64,000 nt of DNA, from NCBI GenBank assembly GCA_021229015.1, contig CM037795.1, positions 18,929,166-18,993,165 on the forward strand, read 5' to 3'. The notes beneath the pieces were generated by a model. It was given only the letters and a program-made list of their open reading frames with translations, was not told where the DNA came from and made no database searches. Shown here in pieces: positions 11,085-22,509 of the stretch (within the stretch, counting starts at the first letter, position 1; each line of letters opens with the position of its first letter). The position numbers and the translations under genes are program-made. The DNA is from Solen grandis (lineage: Eukaryota; Mollusca; Bivalvia; Adapedonta; Solenidae).

Positions 11085-11257
11085 GACAAACAGCACAGAC
11101 CTAACCCCATTCCTGGGTCTCCTCTGTTTACTCATGCAATATTGTAGCTCAGGTATGGTAAAAAAAAACAAACTGTTTCATATACCATTTAAAGTTCAGT
11201 AAATCAATATTAATCAAATCATGAATTTGTGCATGAATATTCATGAGGTAAAGGGTT
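11085..11257 (-). mobile_element. MITE family A, inverted copy
   Basis: In inverted orientation: GGTCTCCTCTGTTTACTCAT and CAATATTGTAGCTCAG, then ATGAATATTCATGAGGTAAA GGGTTAA at the end. The central tract differs from other copies. Confidence 0.6.
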
Positions 11258-11837
11258 AAGGTGCACTTTCACATAGTTATAATGCAGTCCAATATAGTGC
11301 AATATTCAAACTTCAATATTGACCTCAAATAGAGCCTTATATTGGAACTGTCCTGAACTCTTAGAGTCTTTCACTAAACCAATGTCATGTACTGGCGTAA
11401 TCAGCGTCTGACCAGATACGATCTCGGTGACCTATTATTGTTCAATATTTCATTGACTTGAGGTAGCAGGTTCCTGTAATTAATGAAGCACAATTCCTGC
11501 GTCAATATTGAATCAACCGACAAACCTCACCACTGTATGGATTGCTGACTGTTTGGTTTACCATGGAGAATACGCAGGATAGCCACAGATCTATAATCAT
11601 TGATATGGCAATTTTCTGCCTTTGATTTAACTGGAAAAACACCTTCTATTGATCCAGCCATACTAATTGTTATAGACTAATAGATTATGAAGTTTGATTG
11701 CAGTATGGTGGGGACCATCCTTACTGTGGATAACCTGATGATACCAGGACTAGTAGCGCCATCACTAATCAATCTTCTGAGTCTGTTTTTACTTTAAACT
11801 TATTTATTTAACATCAACTGGGAAAATGGTTCTTATG

Positions 11838-12175
11838 TTTATTTCCCATAAATTGGAAACAAGTTTTTATATTTATTTTACATCAATTGGGAAACAAGTT
11901 CTTATATTTATTTTACATCAATTGGGAAACAAGTTCTTATATTTATTTTACAATTGGAAACAAGTTCTTTTGTATATTTTACATCAACTGGGAACAAGTT
12001 CTAATAATTATTTTACATCAACTAGGAACAAGTAATTATATTTATTTGACATCAATTTGGAAACATGATCTTATATTCATTTTACATCAACTTGGAAACA
12101 AGTTCTTATGTTTATTTATCATTGACTAGGAAACAAGTTCTTATATTTATTTTACATCAGCTGGGAACAAGTCCT
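11838..12175. repeat. Minisatellite of about 32-36 bp
   Basis: Roughly ten imperfect copies of a unit with GGGAAACAAGTTCTTATATT and TATTTTACATCAATT. Unit length varies through small indels. Open frames through it (11826-12129) are repeat artefacts. Confidence 0.85.
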
Positions 12176-12179
12176 TTTA

Positions 12180-13040
12180 TGACTTACACTTATCCCTCTT
12201 GATGGTTCCTGGCACCTCAGGAACCTACAACCTTCAGATCTGCAGTCCTGTATGTTAGCACCGGTCCAAGTCCATACTTCACTTAACAATTTACAATTCA
12301 GACTCTTAAGTCTACATTATAGAAAAGATTGATAAACTAGGGCCTCAGAAGATTCAAAATTGGACACAAGTTATAAGAGACAAATTGATAAACAAGAACA
12401 GACACAGTGAAAAAATATCATTTTACATACTATAAATTGCACGGATGGACTTTTTGACAACAAGTTCATCAGGTTTAGTTACTATTAAATACATACCCAT
12501 GGCCTTCTCATTCGATTAAACTTTCATTTATCTTTCCTATCTTAATAATAAAATCAATTTAAGTTGTATATCACCACACCCAATACTATCACTGTCAGTC
12601 ATATTCATTAACAACATGCACTGGTTTTCAATGAAGATTTAAATCATGCAATAACATGATAGCCAATTACTGCAGTCAAGCAGTACTGTTGCTGTTAGAT
12701 TCAGACAAGATTTCCTACTTAACATGGCATGCAGAAACTGGAATCATATCCTAAATAAATGTGCTCTTATTTCTTTTAAATCAGAATATAAAAAAAAAAA
12801 AATTGAAAAAGGGACATTTGTGTAACATAAATATATGCTCCCCTCATACGCCATTGTAACAATAACATCTGACTTCATGACATTGACATGTGGTAAATAA
12901 CTTGCCAGGAGAAATTACAAAATTACTTGACCTTCACTATAATCAGTTTAAAGTCAGTCAGATTTTACGTTACCATATCGATATGACAAGGGCATTCGCA
13001 CAAAGCTGGAATATGCACATAACTTTTATGAACTTTGTAT
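12180..13040 (-). other. Intronic stretch, nothing recognised
   Basis: AT-rich, with a short poly-A tract near 12790. No exon or repeat family seen. Confidence 0.4.
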
Positions 13041-13044
13041 TAAA

Positions 13045-13400
13045 AAGACCTTGTGACCTTGACCTTTGAGGCACCACCTAAAAACAACAAAGGTCTTAAA
13101 TAATCATAAACAACTATTGCACAAAAAAGATTGAAATCAAAGGGTAAGCTATATATGACTTACTTAGATATATCTGAAGTTTTCAGTCAGTCAAGGCTTT
13201 GCAACAAATTAACAGATGACCTTGTGACCTTGACCTTTGAGATGCATACCCAAAATTAATAGGAGTCCTTAACTATATAAGCAAGACTTGTACAATGTTT
13301 GTAACAAAAGAGTTGGAAAGATCTTAAGCAGTCAATCAAACAAATCTTGCCGAAAATATATAATTTTCACTGTGTAACATGTGACCTTGATCTTTGATGT
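13045..13400. repeat. Diverged tandem repeat of about 157-171 bp
   Basis: Three copies of GTGACCTTGACCTTTGAG-like sequence begin at about 13053, 13224 and 13381, with similar text between (for example CAGTCAGTCAAGGCTTTG against GCAGTCAATCAAACAAATC). The spacing matches the core period of the shell-and-core elements elsewhere, but no shell ends are visible here. Confidence 0.55.
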
Positions 13401-14810
13401 ACTGACGACAAAATAAACAGGCTGTCATTAAAAGAGAGCCACAACAGATAACCCAACTGACTGATGGACTGATTAACTGACTACAATGTGCAAAGCAATA
13501 CTGGTATGCACCCTTTTCTTCAAAGGGGACATGGTAACATTTATAACGTTGCATCAAACCTTTTAGACTACAGAAGTATACTGAACATAATGTACTGAAA
13601 TCTAAATTATTTTTTTCTTTTCTCTTTTTCATTTTGAAGAGCAGTGAAATATGAAATGAAAAAAAAAAAAAAAACACGAAATATGTGGTAGGTATAACCT
13701 TAGGTAACCCAATGTTCATTTGAGAAACTAAGGGGAAAGACAGAAAGCATTACTCTGGGTAAGAGCAAATAATCTTTTTTACTCACAAGAAATATTTAAG
13801 AGTCCTTTGAAAATCAAAGATAAAGGAAAATAAAATTCCATTTAAGTAGTACATGCAAAAATACTTGTACTTTGATTTCAGGATGGGTGGTTACATGTAC
13901 AAAAGCAAAGTTCTATTACCTGTTATCAAATTGAAAAAGTAAATCATTATCATTTCATTTTCATAGAATGAATGCAAAATGTTCACAAATATCTGTTACA
14001 TGACAACTCAGGAGGTCAACTTCTAAGGATTATTGGCATTTGAAATGAGTTGGATAGTTATTCTAAAGTTAGCTGTTGTTAGCAACTCTGTTAATAAATT
14101 AATATTAAATATCCAGATATTGTAAGTTTTACATGACCTTCAATTATACCAAAATATATACATGTAGTATTCACTGGCATGCATCCAGGCATACACATGC
14201 ATGTCAATGTGCACAATTCATCAGAAAATGCTATGAATAAGCACATTACAATGATAAATTAAATGCCACATTAGCACTACAAATATATTACAAGAGGCCA
14301 TCATTTGCCACCCAACATTCAAGTATTCAAAATGTTCTTTGGGTAATCCTGAAACACCATTGTTGCATCATTTTTGAACACCGCTGCATACATTTTGCAT
14401 GCAATTCAAATTTGCCCAGGTATGCACCTGGTATTATCATTTCATCTCAAAGGTATCAGTATTAAGTATTGAACAACGATAGCAATTAAGTTCTTTGCAG
14501 ACTGATATTCCTTTACTGATAGAACCCACTGTCTCTGACAGTTATCAAAATTGTCCAGAGACAATATAACTGTTTCCAACAATTGTCAGTGCTCTAAATT
14601 TACATAAAGGAAACAGTGTCTTAAACTAGACAAAGCATCCATGGAATCAATTTAAATGATTACAAAATCAATGAAAATGGTTTATTTTGTTTACGCAATG
14701 CAATTGGTTGACCCGACAACCAGCAGCACAATTACTTTGATGTGGGTGTCACACAATGCACAGCAAATCAACTTATAGCATGGTAACAAATATCATCATT
14801 TTAATGTTTT
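13401..14810 (-). other. Intronic stretch, nothing recognised
   Basis: No supported exon. The frame at 13336-13719 (minus) has low-complexity phenylalanine runs from poly-A and no coding character. Confidence 0.4.
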
Positions 14811-14811
14811 G

Positions 14812-14992
14812 GCAAACAGAACAGACCCAGATCATAAGTTCCTTCCCGTCTGATCAGGGTCTACTCTGTTTGCTCATAAAAAAATGAAGCATTCTGCTTG
14901 GCATGTTTCATATACAGAAATTTAGAATTCAGACAGATAATATTCATGAAGTCATTAAATTTGAAAATGAATATTCATGAGGTAAAGGTTGA
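14812..14992 (-). mobile_element. MITE family A, inverted partial copy
   Basis: GTCTGATCAGGGTCTACTCT and GTTTGCTCAT, followed at the far end by ATGAATATTCATGAGGTAAA. Part of the core has been replaced or lost. Confidence 0.55.
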
Positions 14993-15703
14993 GTTGATTT
15001 CTTTTTATATACATAAGGAAAATGTAATCAATATAAATAAACACTCTAGACAATTCATGGGGTTTAAAAAGAACACTGTTTCTCGGAACACCATGGAACT
15101 TTCCTGCCCTTTATATGGGTCATGCAAACCCACAATCCTTGAGCACATAGCCATTGTTAAATGAAAAAGCTGTTGCATATTTTTAGAAGGAACAATTATT
15201 GAAGAATTTCAAGAAAAGGAAGAGATTCAATACATTATAGCAATTAACACTTAGCGCGCCCGTTTCATTACTCATATATTCACAGAGTAAATTTCATATT
15301 GATTAGCCTATTCCCTAGCCAGGAGTAACGATTAAAACAAGCAGGCTGGGAAGGAAAATTCACCTTTTCAAAAGAGGTCATGTCAATTAATTGACCCTGC
15401 ATTGTTGACACTTGAAAGGCACTGCAGGAGAGGCTGAATATTTTGATGTTTATTTAACCATAAAATCAATATTTTAGTTACCAACTAGAAAATAACAAGT
15501 CTATAATATCAAAAGTTGTGTAATGACCCATTTGGAGGTTGATTTAACTGGCTTGCTCCTTTGAAAAATTCCCAATCTTTTAACCCCCATACCTTCCAAG
15601 GTCTTTAAATTCAGGCTTCAGTTCCACCAACCTTTTCCCTAAATCATACTCACCACTACCTTTCCTCCCTATCCTAAGAATTCATGACAACTCAGTCATA
15701 TAC
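14993..15703 (-). other. Intronic stretch, nothing recognised
   Basis: No exon or repeat family identified. Confidence 0.4.
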
Positions 15704-15945
15704 TTAACCCTTTCCCTCATAGAGGACACCATGAAAAGACCTATGCGAACAGCATAAAACCAGATCAGCCTGCGAGTAACTCGCAGGCTGATCAGGTTTT
15801 ATGCTGTTCGCTGCTCCTCAGGGGTCTGGAAATGAGGATTTTATAATTAAATTTGGTAAGGTTTAACTGTGGTTTTCTGCAGATCAGGCTTTATGTGGTA
15901 CCTATTGAGTGCATCAAAATGAGTCTATATGAGGGAAAGGGTTAA
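15704..15945 (+). mobile_element. MITE family B with an intact central hairpin
   Basis: Full-length sister of the element at 9098. The termini are TTAACCCTTTCCCTCATA and its inverse, bounded by TTAA. The centre holds a near-perfect palindrome at about 15745-15811 with arms of about 30 bp (GCGAACAGCATAAAACC then GATCAGCCTGCGAGT). The 9098 copy has lost bases from the left arm. The next element, of family A, begins directly at its end. Confidence 0.8.
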
Positions 15946-16160
15946 ACTGTTTACCTCATGAATGTTCACTTCTAAATTAATGCCTTGATTAATGAATATT
16001 AATTAATTGAACGTAAGAATAGTACATGTAACAGCATGGATTTTTTTTTTGGTCAACTGTGTTGATTCTTACTCACAATACTGTATGAGCAAACAGAGGA
16101 GACCTTGATCAGACAGCTCCTGAAAAAAGCTGTCTGATATTTGCCAAGGCATCCAAACTA
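15946..16160 (+). mobile_element. MITE family A copy
   Basis: Starts at GTTTACCTCATGAATGTTC, has the core TACTGTATGAGCAAACAGAG and CAGACAGCTCCTGAAAAAAG, then CTGTCTGATATTTGCCAAGG. The 3' terminus (the gaggtaaaggg end) is not seen. Confidence 0.6.
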
Positions 16161-16854
16161 AATTTTGATTTAATAATGTGAGAAAGAATAAGCATTCTTA
16201 TTAAATCTCCCAACTGTATATATACCATTTTTATGTGCCTATAATGCCTATCTTTCATTGAAAATCCATAGCAAATACATTTAATATACAATGGCTGTTT
16301 CATCATTGCTGATAGTATTAATCTTTTCAATATCTGTAATTCATTACAAAAAGCAGCTGAATTATTAAGTTTTGACACTAAACAAACAGGTGTCAGATAT
16401 ACTGAATTTAGAGATGACATTAAATCCATATTAAATTTGCATTTTGATCGCTGTTTGACCAACCAGCGCAAAAATACACTAACTCACATAATTTGTGTTC
16501 AACTTTGAATCACATATTCTGCATTTTTGCCAATGTATTTAAATGATTCAATTAGATGTCCAATTTATTAAAGCAGTTTCTGTGAGTGTGATAAATATTT
16601 AGACATATATTATCATCCTGAGTGTTTGTTTGGAATTTTATATCTCTAAATCAACAGAGGGAGCGCTGTGTTTTTTTTATGACAGAATACAAAAGCATTG
16701 TCCTATGTCAGTGTTGTCATTAATGGATTCCTCAAACTTGAAGAAATATAAATGTCCCGTACATCAAGAAATTAATGAACTCATCGTTTATACAGAATAT
16801 AAATGCATACAGTCATGTATTTAGTGAAGTTTTCAAAAGAAAAAAGTTCAGATT
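16161..16854 (-). other. Intronic stretch, nothing recognised
   Basis: AT-rich. The 120-codon minus-strand frame ending at 16109 overlaps a MITE and has no other support. Confidence 0.4.
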
Positions 16855-17100
16855 TCTCTCTCTCTCTCTCTTCATTTTTCATTACATTTCTGCTTTCCTC
16901 TCTATATTCTCTTATCATAATTATATTTTCACCCTCCATTTTCCTCTCTCTCCCTCTTTGGTCCTCTCTTTCTCTCTCCGCCTCCATTTTGTCTATCTCA
17001 AGCTCTCTTCAATTCTCTCTCCCCTCTCCAGTCTTCTCCCTCCCTCTCATTCCTCTCTCCACACACTCTCTCTTTCTCTCTCTCTCTCTCTGCCCTCTCT
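16855..17100. repeat. CT-rich low-complexity tract
   Basis: Imperfect (CT)n with TCTCTCTC runs at 16857-16870 and 17067-17090. On the minus strand it is purine-rich. It yields serine/leucine frames on the plus strand and arginine/glutamate frames on the minus strand; none is credible as a gene. Confidence 0.85.
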
Positions 17101-18975
17101 AAATTCCCATCCATCTTTCTCCTACAAGTTTCCATTTAAAATACACAACTTAACCGACTTCACAGAAAAATAAAAAAAATTACAAACCTATTTAAACAGA
17201 AGCTTTAAACTTCAAGTTAAAGTACACTCTCTCAATCAGTTCTTAAACCATGTTTTTATTATTTCCAATTATCATATTCTTCTAATATGTAAATAATGTA
17301 GAGTAAGCACACAAAATGCGAGACCATGTTTATCTAGCCAATTCAAACAAATGAAAGAGCAATATAATACAATTATGAAAACTTGACCGTTTACTGGATA
17401 ATCCTACAATTTGGCTTTTAAGACCTTTTACTTGTGTTTAGGCAAGTGTATGGAAATGTTTTGTAACAATCTCTAAGTGTAAACATATCAAAGAAACTTT
17501 ACTGAAAACACTAAAACAGAAGAGTTTATTTTGCTAATATAAAAGAATTGGAAAATAAATATTTATAAATGATCATTTGAGAAAACAAGAATACATGTAC
17601 AAAGAACATGCATGTGGTAGAATAGGGGGCAAGAGATCTTCAATCTACATATAATCATAACAATAATTGAAATAAGTAATTGTATTTCATGTAACACATT
17701 TTCAATTTCAGACCATATTAACGTCATAAACAATTAATGGTCAAAATAACTATACTCTTTTCCAATGAAAAATAGCATAAATGAAATGATATTACATATC
17801 TATAAAATTGATTTCTAAAATAAAAAGAAAACAACAGCTAAAATAATGTATTATATGTCTATAAAATTGATCAAACAAAACAAAAATAAAATTGAAAACT
17901 GTCTAAAAACCTGACCTCTTTATTGAGAAAAAAAAGGTTGAAAAACAGCTATAATGAAATAACATGACATTGTCTATAAAATCTTACAAAAGAAAGTGAA
18001 AATAAACTAATAAATTATAAAAGGTTACCTTTCTTCAATTCAAGTCCAATACATCCATTAAATGAAAACAGAATCACTACCTGCCTATCGTATCTGAACT
18101 AAACACTCAGCAATATCTGATATTAATGATCAGTAACTGTTATGCAAGCTACGTCCAAGTTGGGAGTGAAATTCCTATTTATCAGAAATCTCTCCCGGTG
18201 CGAAATGACAATTAGATGGTGAAGACTTTAACAATCGAAAATCCTCCGTCTATGATATTATGCAATTATCACGCGTTTTCAACACACGCAAAGAAGATCC
18301 TAAGAGACTGTTGATCAAACGCTTTGACTTGACTAAGCAATAACTGACTTGCTTTCAAAGTGTGTAAACTTCTTTGAAAAATCATTTCCATTTCTTTTCG
18401 GCACAAATGATAATCACAGCTCTTCCATCAATACCCCCCTGCCTGATATTATGTATTTTGACATTAACATTCACACAACAACAATAGAAAGATTTGATTA
18501 CGCCCTTTCAACTTCTCATTCCCTTGTCCAAATATAAAACTATGTCCGACTTGGAGAAAATCAATATCTACACAATGTTATATTACCAATTAAAAACACA
18601 ATTAATTGTGCAGCTTAGGTGATAAAAGTATTTGATTGTTTTCTAAATAACCTGAACAAAACCCAGGGAGATTTACATGTAGATGGAAAAGTCTGGCACT
18701 TATACAAACTTATACAACAATTGCTGGGTAACATAACTTGAATATTGTTCAATACTTTGAGGCTGCTAAAATAAATTTATTATCAAACTGGTTTTGAATT
18801 AAACCAAGGCCCACTTTCTACCTGGTCAATATACAGGTTTTCTGTTGGTTCTGTATGGGGTATGTTCTGATGGACTGAAAATAATGCGTTTTGAAAGCTG
18901 ATAGGATCTGATTATATTATTGATATCTTGTATGTGAAATATTAATATACTGCTATCTCTCTCATAAATTGTGAT
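17101..18975 (-). other. Intronic stretch with diverged local repeats
   Basis: Around 17765-17985 a motif with ATCTATAAAATTGAT and neighbouring AATGATATTACAT recurs three times with divergence. Nothing else recognised. Confidence 0.4.
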
Positions 18976-19193
18976 AATTACCTGTGAAATTTAATCTCAT
19001 GAATATTCATATCCAGGTTTATGAATTTTAATTTACTGAATTATTGACTTTTCTTTTCCTTGCAGACTGCATGTGTAGAATCTGGGATACATTATTGTAT
19101 GAGCAACAAAGGAAACCCTGATCAGACATCTCCTGGAATGAACTTTCTGACCTAGGTTTGCTGTCTGCATCCCTATATGAGGTAAATGGTTAA
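18976..19193 (+). mobile_element. MITE family A copy
   Basis: CTCATGAATATTCATATCC, then GCAGACTGCATGTGTAGAAT and GTATGAGCAACAAAGGAAAC, then CAGACATCTCCTGG, ending ATATGAGGTAAATGGTTAAA. Confidence 0.65.
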
Positions 19194-20503
19194 ACAAATA
19201 ATTTCTGTACAGGTGTATAGTTGAACATGTATAAGCAGCCTACTATGCTTAGCAGCCAACCTGTTTACAGTGGTCAATCTGTATAAAAAGTCCAAATTAG
19301 AAGCAGACATCCTGTGATAACAGCCACCTGCACTAAACAGCCAATCTCTTTTATGCAGCCAGCTTTTAGATTTCAAATAATATATTGCATTCTTTGCTTG
19401 ACCTCCGTTTGGCAACCAACTGGTTAAGAAACCATTTTTTTATGATCTCTTGACTGGCTGATGAACGCAGGTTTAACAGAAGTATATCTAAGTGTGAACT
19501 TTATCAAAAATATTTTCAAATATTCATGAATTGGTGATTGTTAATCATTTTTTTATCCAATGATAATTCTGTAAATCTTAATGTGTATACTGAAAATTAT
19601 ATTGCCTTTTTTAGCATGCATGCAACTGTATCCTCATTAAATATTCAAATTTTAACTTAATCATCAACAACAATGGATCAAATATATCTGTCTTGTGTTA
19701 TTTAGTATTGCCTTAAAAAGATTTAAATTAAATATCAAAACATAATCTTAAATTTTTTTTAAGAAATCACGTACTCACAGAGAAATAAATACACTTCTTC
19801 AAAAATCTAAACTTCTTTTCCTTTTTGATAATTTAGATCCAGTAAGAATTGACTCCTTCAAAATGGCAAACTGTACAAAGAGTCTATATACTAACTTATG
19901 TCAATTAACTATTTAGACTCAGAAATATTTATCCATTCTGGATCAACAAGACACTTGAAAGCTTTAAAATCATCATCCATGTCATCTAGAAGCTTGATAA
20001 TGGATTCTTAATGGACTATGTCAAAGGTTAAGCAGCTCGGAGCTAATTTCAGTCAATCTTCCAGTCAATTTTAAAAACTCCCAGCAATTATAGCCATGTC
20101 AGAACACAAGATCTCTCAATCTCTTGATTCTAGTCTCTGTGTTTTCAAATAGCAGTATAATCTGATAGGCCGTAGTTCAGAAAGTGAGAAAAATCAATTG
20201 TGATGGAGTTTTACAATGAATTATCACACTTTAATGGTAAACTTAAAAGGTTCTTACATGCAAGTATATGCAAATATAAGGACCTGACACTCTTTAACTT
20301 GATGTACAGAATAAATGTTGATAGATTTATGAGGTTATTTTTATGTCTAGTTCTAATGCTTTCTTTTGTGTTCTGATGCAAATGTAATAGATAATGATTA
20401 TTTGCCCTGAATGCCATTGAAATATTTCAATGTTACCGGGATACATCTGATTTTCTACAATTATGATATGGGAAGGGGATAATTTTACCAAATGCTAATT
20501 ATG
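19194..20503 (-). other. Intronic stretch, nothing recognised
   Basis: AT-rich. No supported exon. Confidence 0.4.
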
Positions 20504-21489
20504 TACGAGGGGTGTTCGAAAAGTATTCGGAAAACTGCCATAACTATTTCATTGATATGATTATTAGAAAGAAATCTCATAAAATGATACTTTAATATAT
20601 TTTTGAAATTAATCCATGAGCAAAAATTATACAAATTGCACTGATGCAAATTCCAAAGTCACTATGGCAACGTCGGGTAACGTTAAGCAGGGCAACTTAT
20701 TGTGAAATGAATATGACATCTGTAAGGACTATCTGACACAACTAAAATTATATCTTTTCAAAATATTTTCCTTTGCACGATATATCCATCTCACACCTAC
20801 GGATCCATTTGTTAAAGTATGACCAGAAACACTCTTTGGAATTTTACGGATTGTTTCCTAGACAACTCCATAATTGTGTCTTCTTTTCCTGACATCGTGC
20901 ACGGATGTCTAGATCTTGGGTGGTCGGCAACATTGTGCGCAGAGTGGTCTTGAAAGCAGTGAACCACCCATATATGTTGGTTTTCTTCGTTTAACCTTTG
21001 CCGTTTGTGCCCATGATCATGGGGAGCATCTCTGATTTTGTTTTATACATTAATATACAAAACTTTATGGGATAGCGCTTTTCTAGAGCCATCTTTATTG
21101 TTTTTGCTAAACAAATGTTCTCGTCTTCAGATATATTAACAGAAATGATATTCAGGTTTCAGTCCATAACATTACGTAGGCCTTGAGAAAAGATCTTGGA
21201 AGTGGTCCATATATTTTGGGCAGTTTTTGGTGTTGGGAATATGTCTATTTGATTGTGATCTTTAAAGACAGGTGTGAAGATATGAAAAATTTGCCCCGCT
21301 CAACATTACCTTATGTTGCCATAGTGACTGTGGAATTTGCATGAGTGCAATTTGTGTCTTTTTCTCTTTTGGATTAAGTTCAAAATATATATGAAAGTAT
21401 CACTTTTGAAAGTTTCATTCTGATAACCATATTAATAATTAAATTATGGCACTTTTCCGGATACTTTTCGATCACGGTCACGCCTCGTA
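20504..21489 (-). mobile_element. Mariner-family DNA transposon, degenerate, with long inverted repeats
   Basis: TA dinucleotides flank the element at 20504-20505 and 21488-21489, as expected for a Tc1/mariner target-site duplication. The left end starts CGAGGGGTGTTCGAAAAGTA; the right end, inverted, starts CGAGGCGTGACCGTGATCG then AAAAGTATCCGG. Similarity between the ends continues inward for about 180 bp (for example CACTATGGCAACGT against ATGTTGCCATAGTG). A broken transposase remnant lies between them on the minus strand. At under 1 kb it is shorter than a full mariner, so it is an internally deleted, dead copy inside an intron. Confidence 0.8.
20812..21092 (-). pseudogene. Mariner transposase N-terminal remnant
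   Basis: From an ATG at 21092 the minus strand reads MALEKRYPIKFCILMYKTKS before a stop about 12 codons later. The RxxIKFC...KT spacing matches the start of the first helix-turn-helix of mariner transposases. After a frameshift, a second segment contains WVVHCFQDHS and VADHPRSRHPCT, which corresponds to the family's conserved D-x-PRSGRP linker with the GRP changed to RHP. The catalytic domain is absent. It is broken by a frameshift, stops and a deletion, so no activity is expected. Confidence 0.75.
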
Positions 21490-22426
21490 TAACTAGAAAT
21501 TTAGATTCAAAATTGATATGCATAATAATTTTCAATCGTAAATCAATATTCAATGAAAACTCTTTATCTTAGACATTCGCAATCATAAATAAATTATGTT
21601 ATTGTAATTATAAAACATCTTAATATATATTACAATGAAAGTTCTGCATTTAATACTTTATTAAGGAGTGTTTTAGTTTACCTTCACTGCAGCAGTATTT
21701 CAATCCATAGGCAGTATTTCAATTGTATAAACCTATGTTTCAAATCATTTAGAAAAATCAAGCTACATTACAGATCATGTAGATCCCAAGTGCAAAGAGG
21801 CATCTAAAAAAATCAGCTAATTACAGATAAATGAAGAACCAAGGTCCAAAAAGTTTCTTAGATAGAAACCTGCATCTACCTACAGCAAGCCCTGTGAATG
21901 TGTCACCTCATGAATATTTAAAGTGACCCACGTGGGACTCAAACTGACAAGGGGGAGGGGCTAGTGATAGAATGGGCGTGACTTTAACTGCTTAGCCTTA
22001 AAGGTGCTCAGTACTTTTTTATTAGTTTATCATGAAACAATTCAGGAAATACCTTCAAAAATATATATAGTGTGGAACCTTGAGAGATTTATCTAATTCA
22101 GAAATGTTGAGTTAAAACTTACAACTGTTTACATTTACCATGATTGCAAAGCAAGATCTTTCAAATAAGGGAAATTCCAGAGTACCTACTTTACCTACAT
22201 TTACATTAATAGCCATAATTATGTAAAGGGACATATTAAGGAACATACAGAGTATTCTTCCTTACCCATGTCATAATACATCAATATTCATATGTAAGGA
22301 AAAAAAACCAAGGAACAAACTTTCCTATGAATACATCAACAAACATTATATAAAGGCCATAATGAGGTATCTTTCTTTCCTATGTACTGTAAGTTAACAC
22401 ATTGAAGACCAAACAGAGTTACCTAC
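21490..22426 (-). other. Intron of the minus-strand gene
   Basis: AT-rich, with no repeat family recognised apart from the transposon at its far end. Confidence 0.45.
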
Positions 22427-22509
22427 CTTGCCATCATCCCATACTTTTGCTGGTTGATCTGGAGGTTCAAAGTCCTCTTCAGGTATGGTAGAGTTCTTCC
22501 CTACACCTG
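22427..22509 (-). CDS. Coding exon of unidentified disordered protein (acidic), with NAGNAG acceptor
   Basis: The donor is GGCAAG then GTAGGT. The acceptor region reads CCAGCAG, a tandem NAGNAG site: cutting after the first AG gives an 83-bp exon, after the second an 80-bp exon. Both keep frame with the upstream exon's single leftover T, giving either Ser-Gly-Val or Cys-Val at the junction. The following codons read GKNSTIPEEDFEPPDQPAKV then WDDGK, ending in phase 0. The peptide is acidic and proline-containing with no recognised domain. Splice quality and frame agreement on both sides support it. Confidence 0.7.

Noticed and set aside
13336..13719. 127-codon minus-strand frame
   Set aside because: Its Phe run comes from poly-A, there is no recognisable domain, and part of it lies in a tandem repeat.
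16775..17173. 132-codon plus-strand frame
   Set aside because: It is the translation of a CT-rich low-complexity tract, giving Ser/Leu/Phe repeats; no splice or start support.
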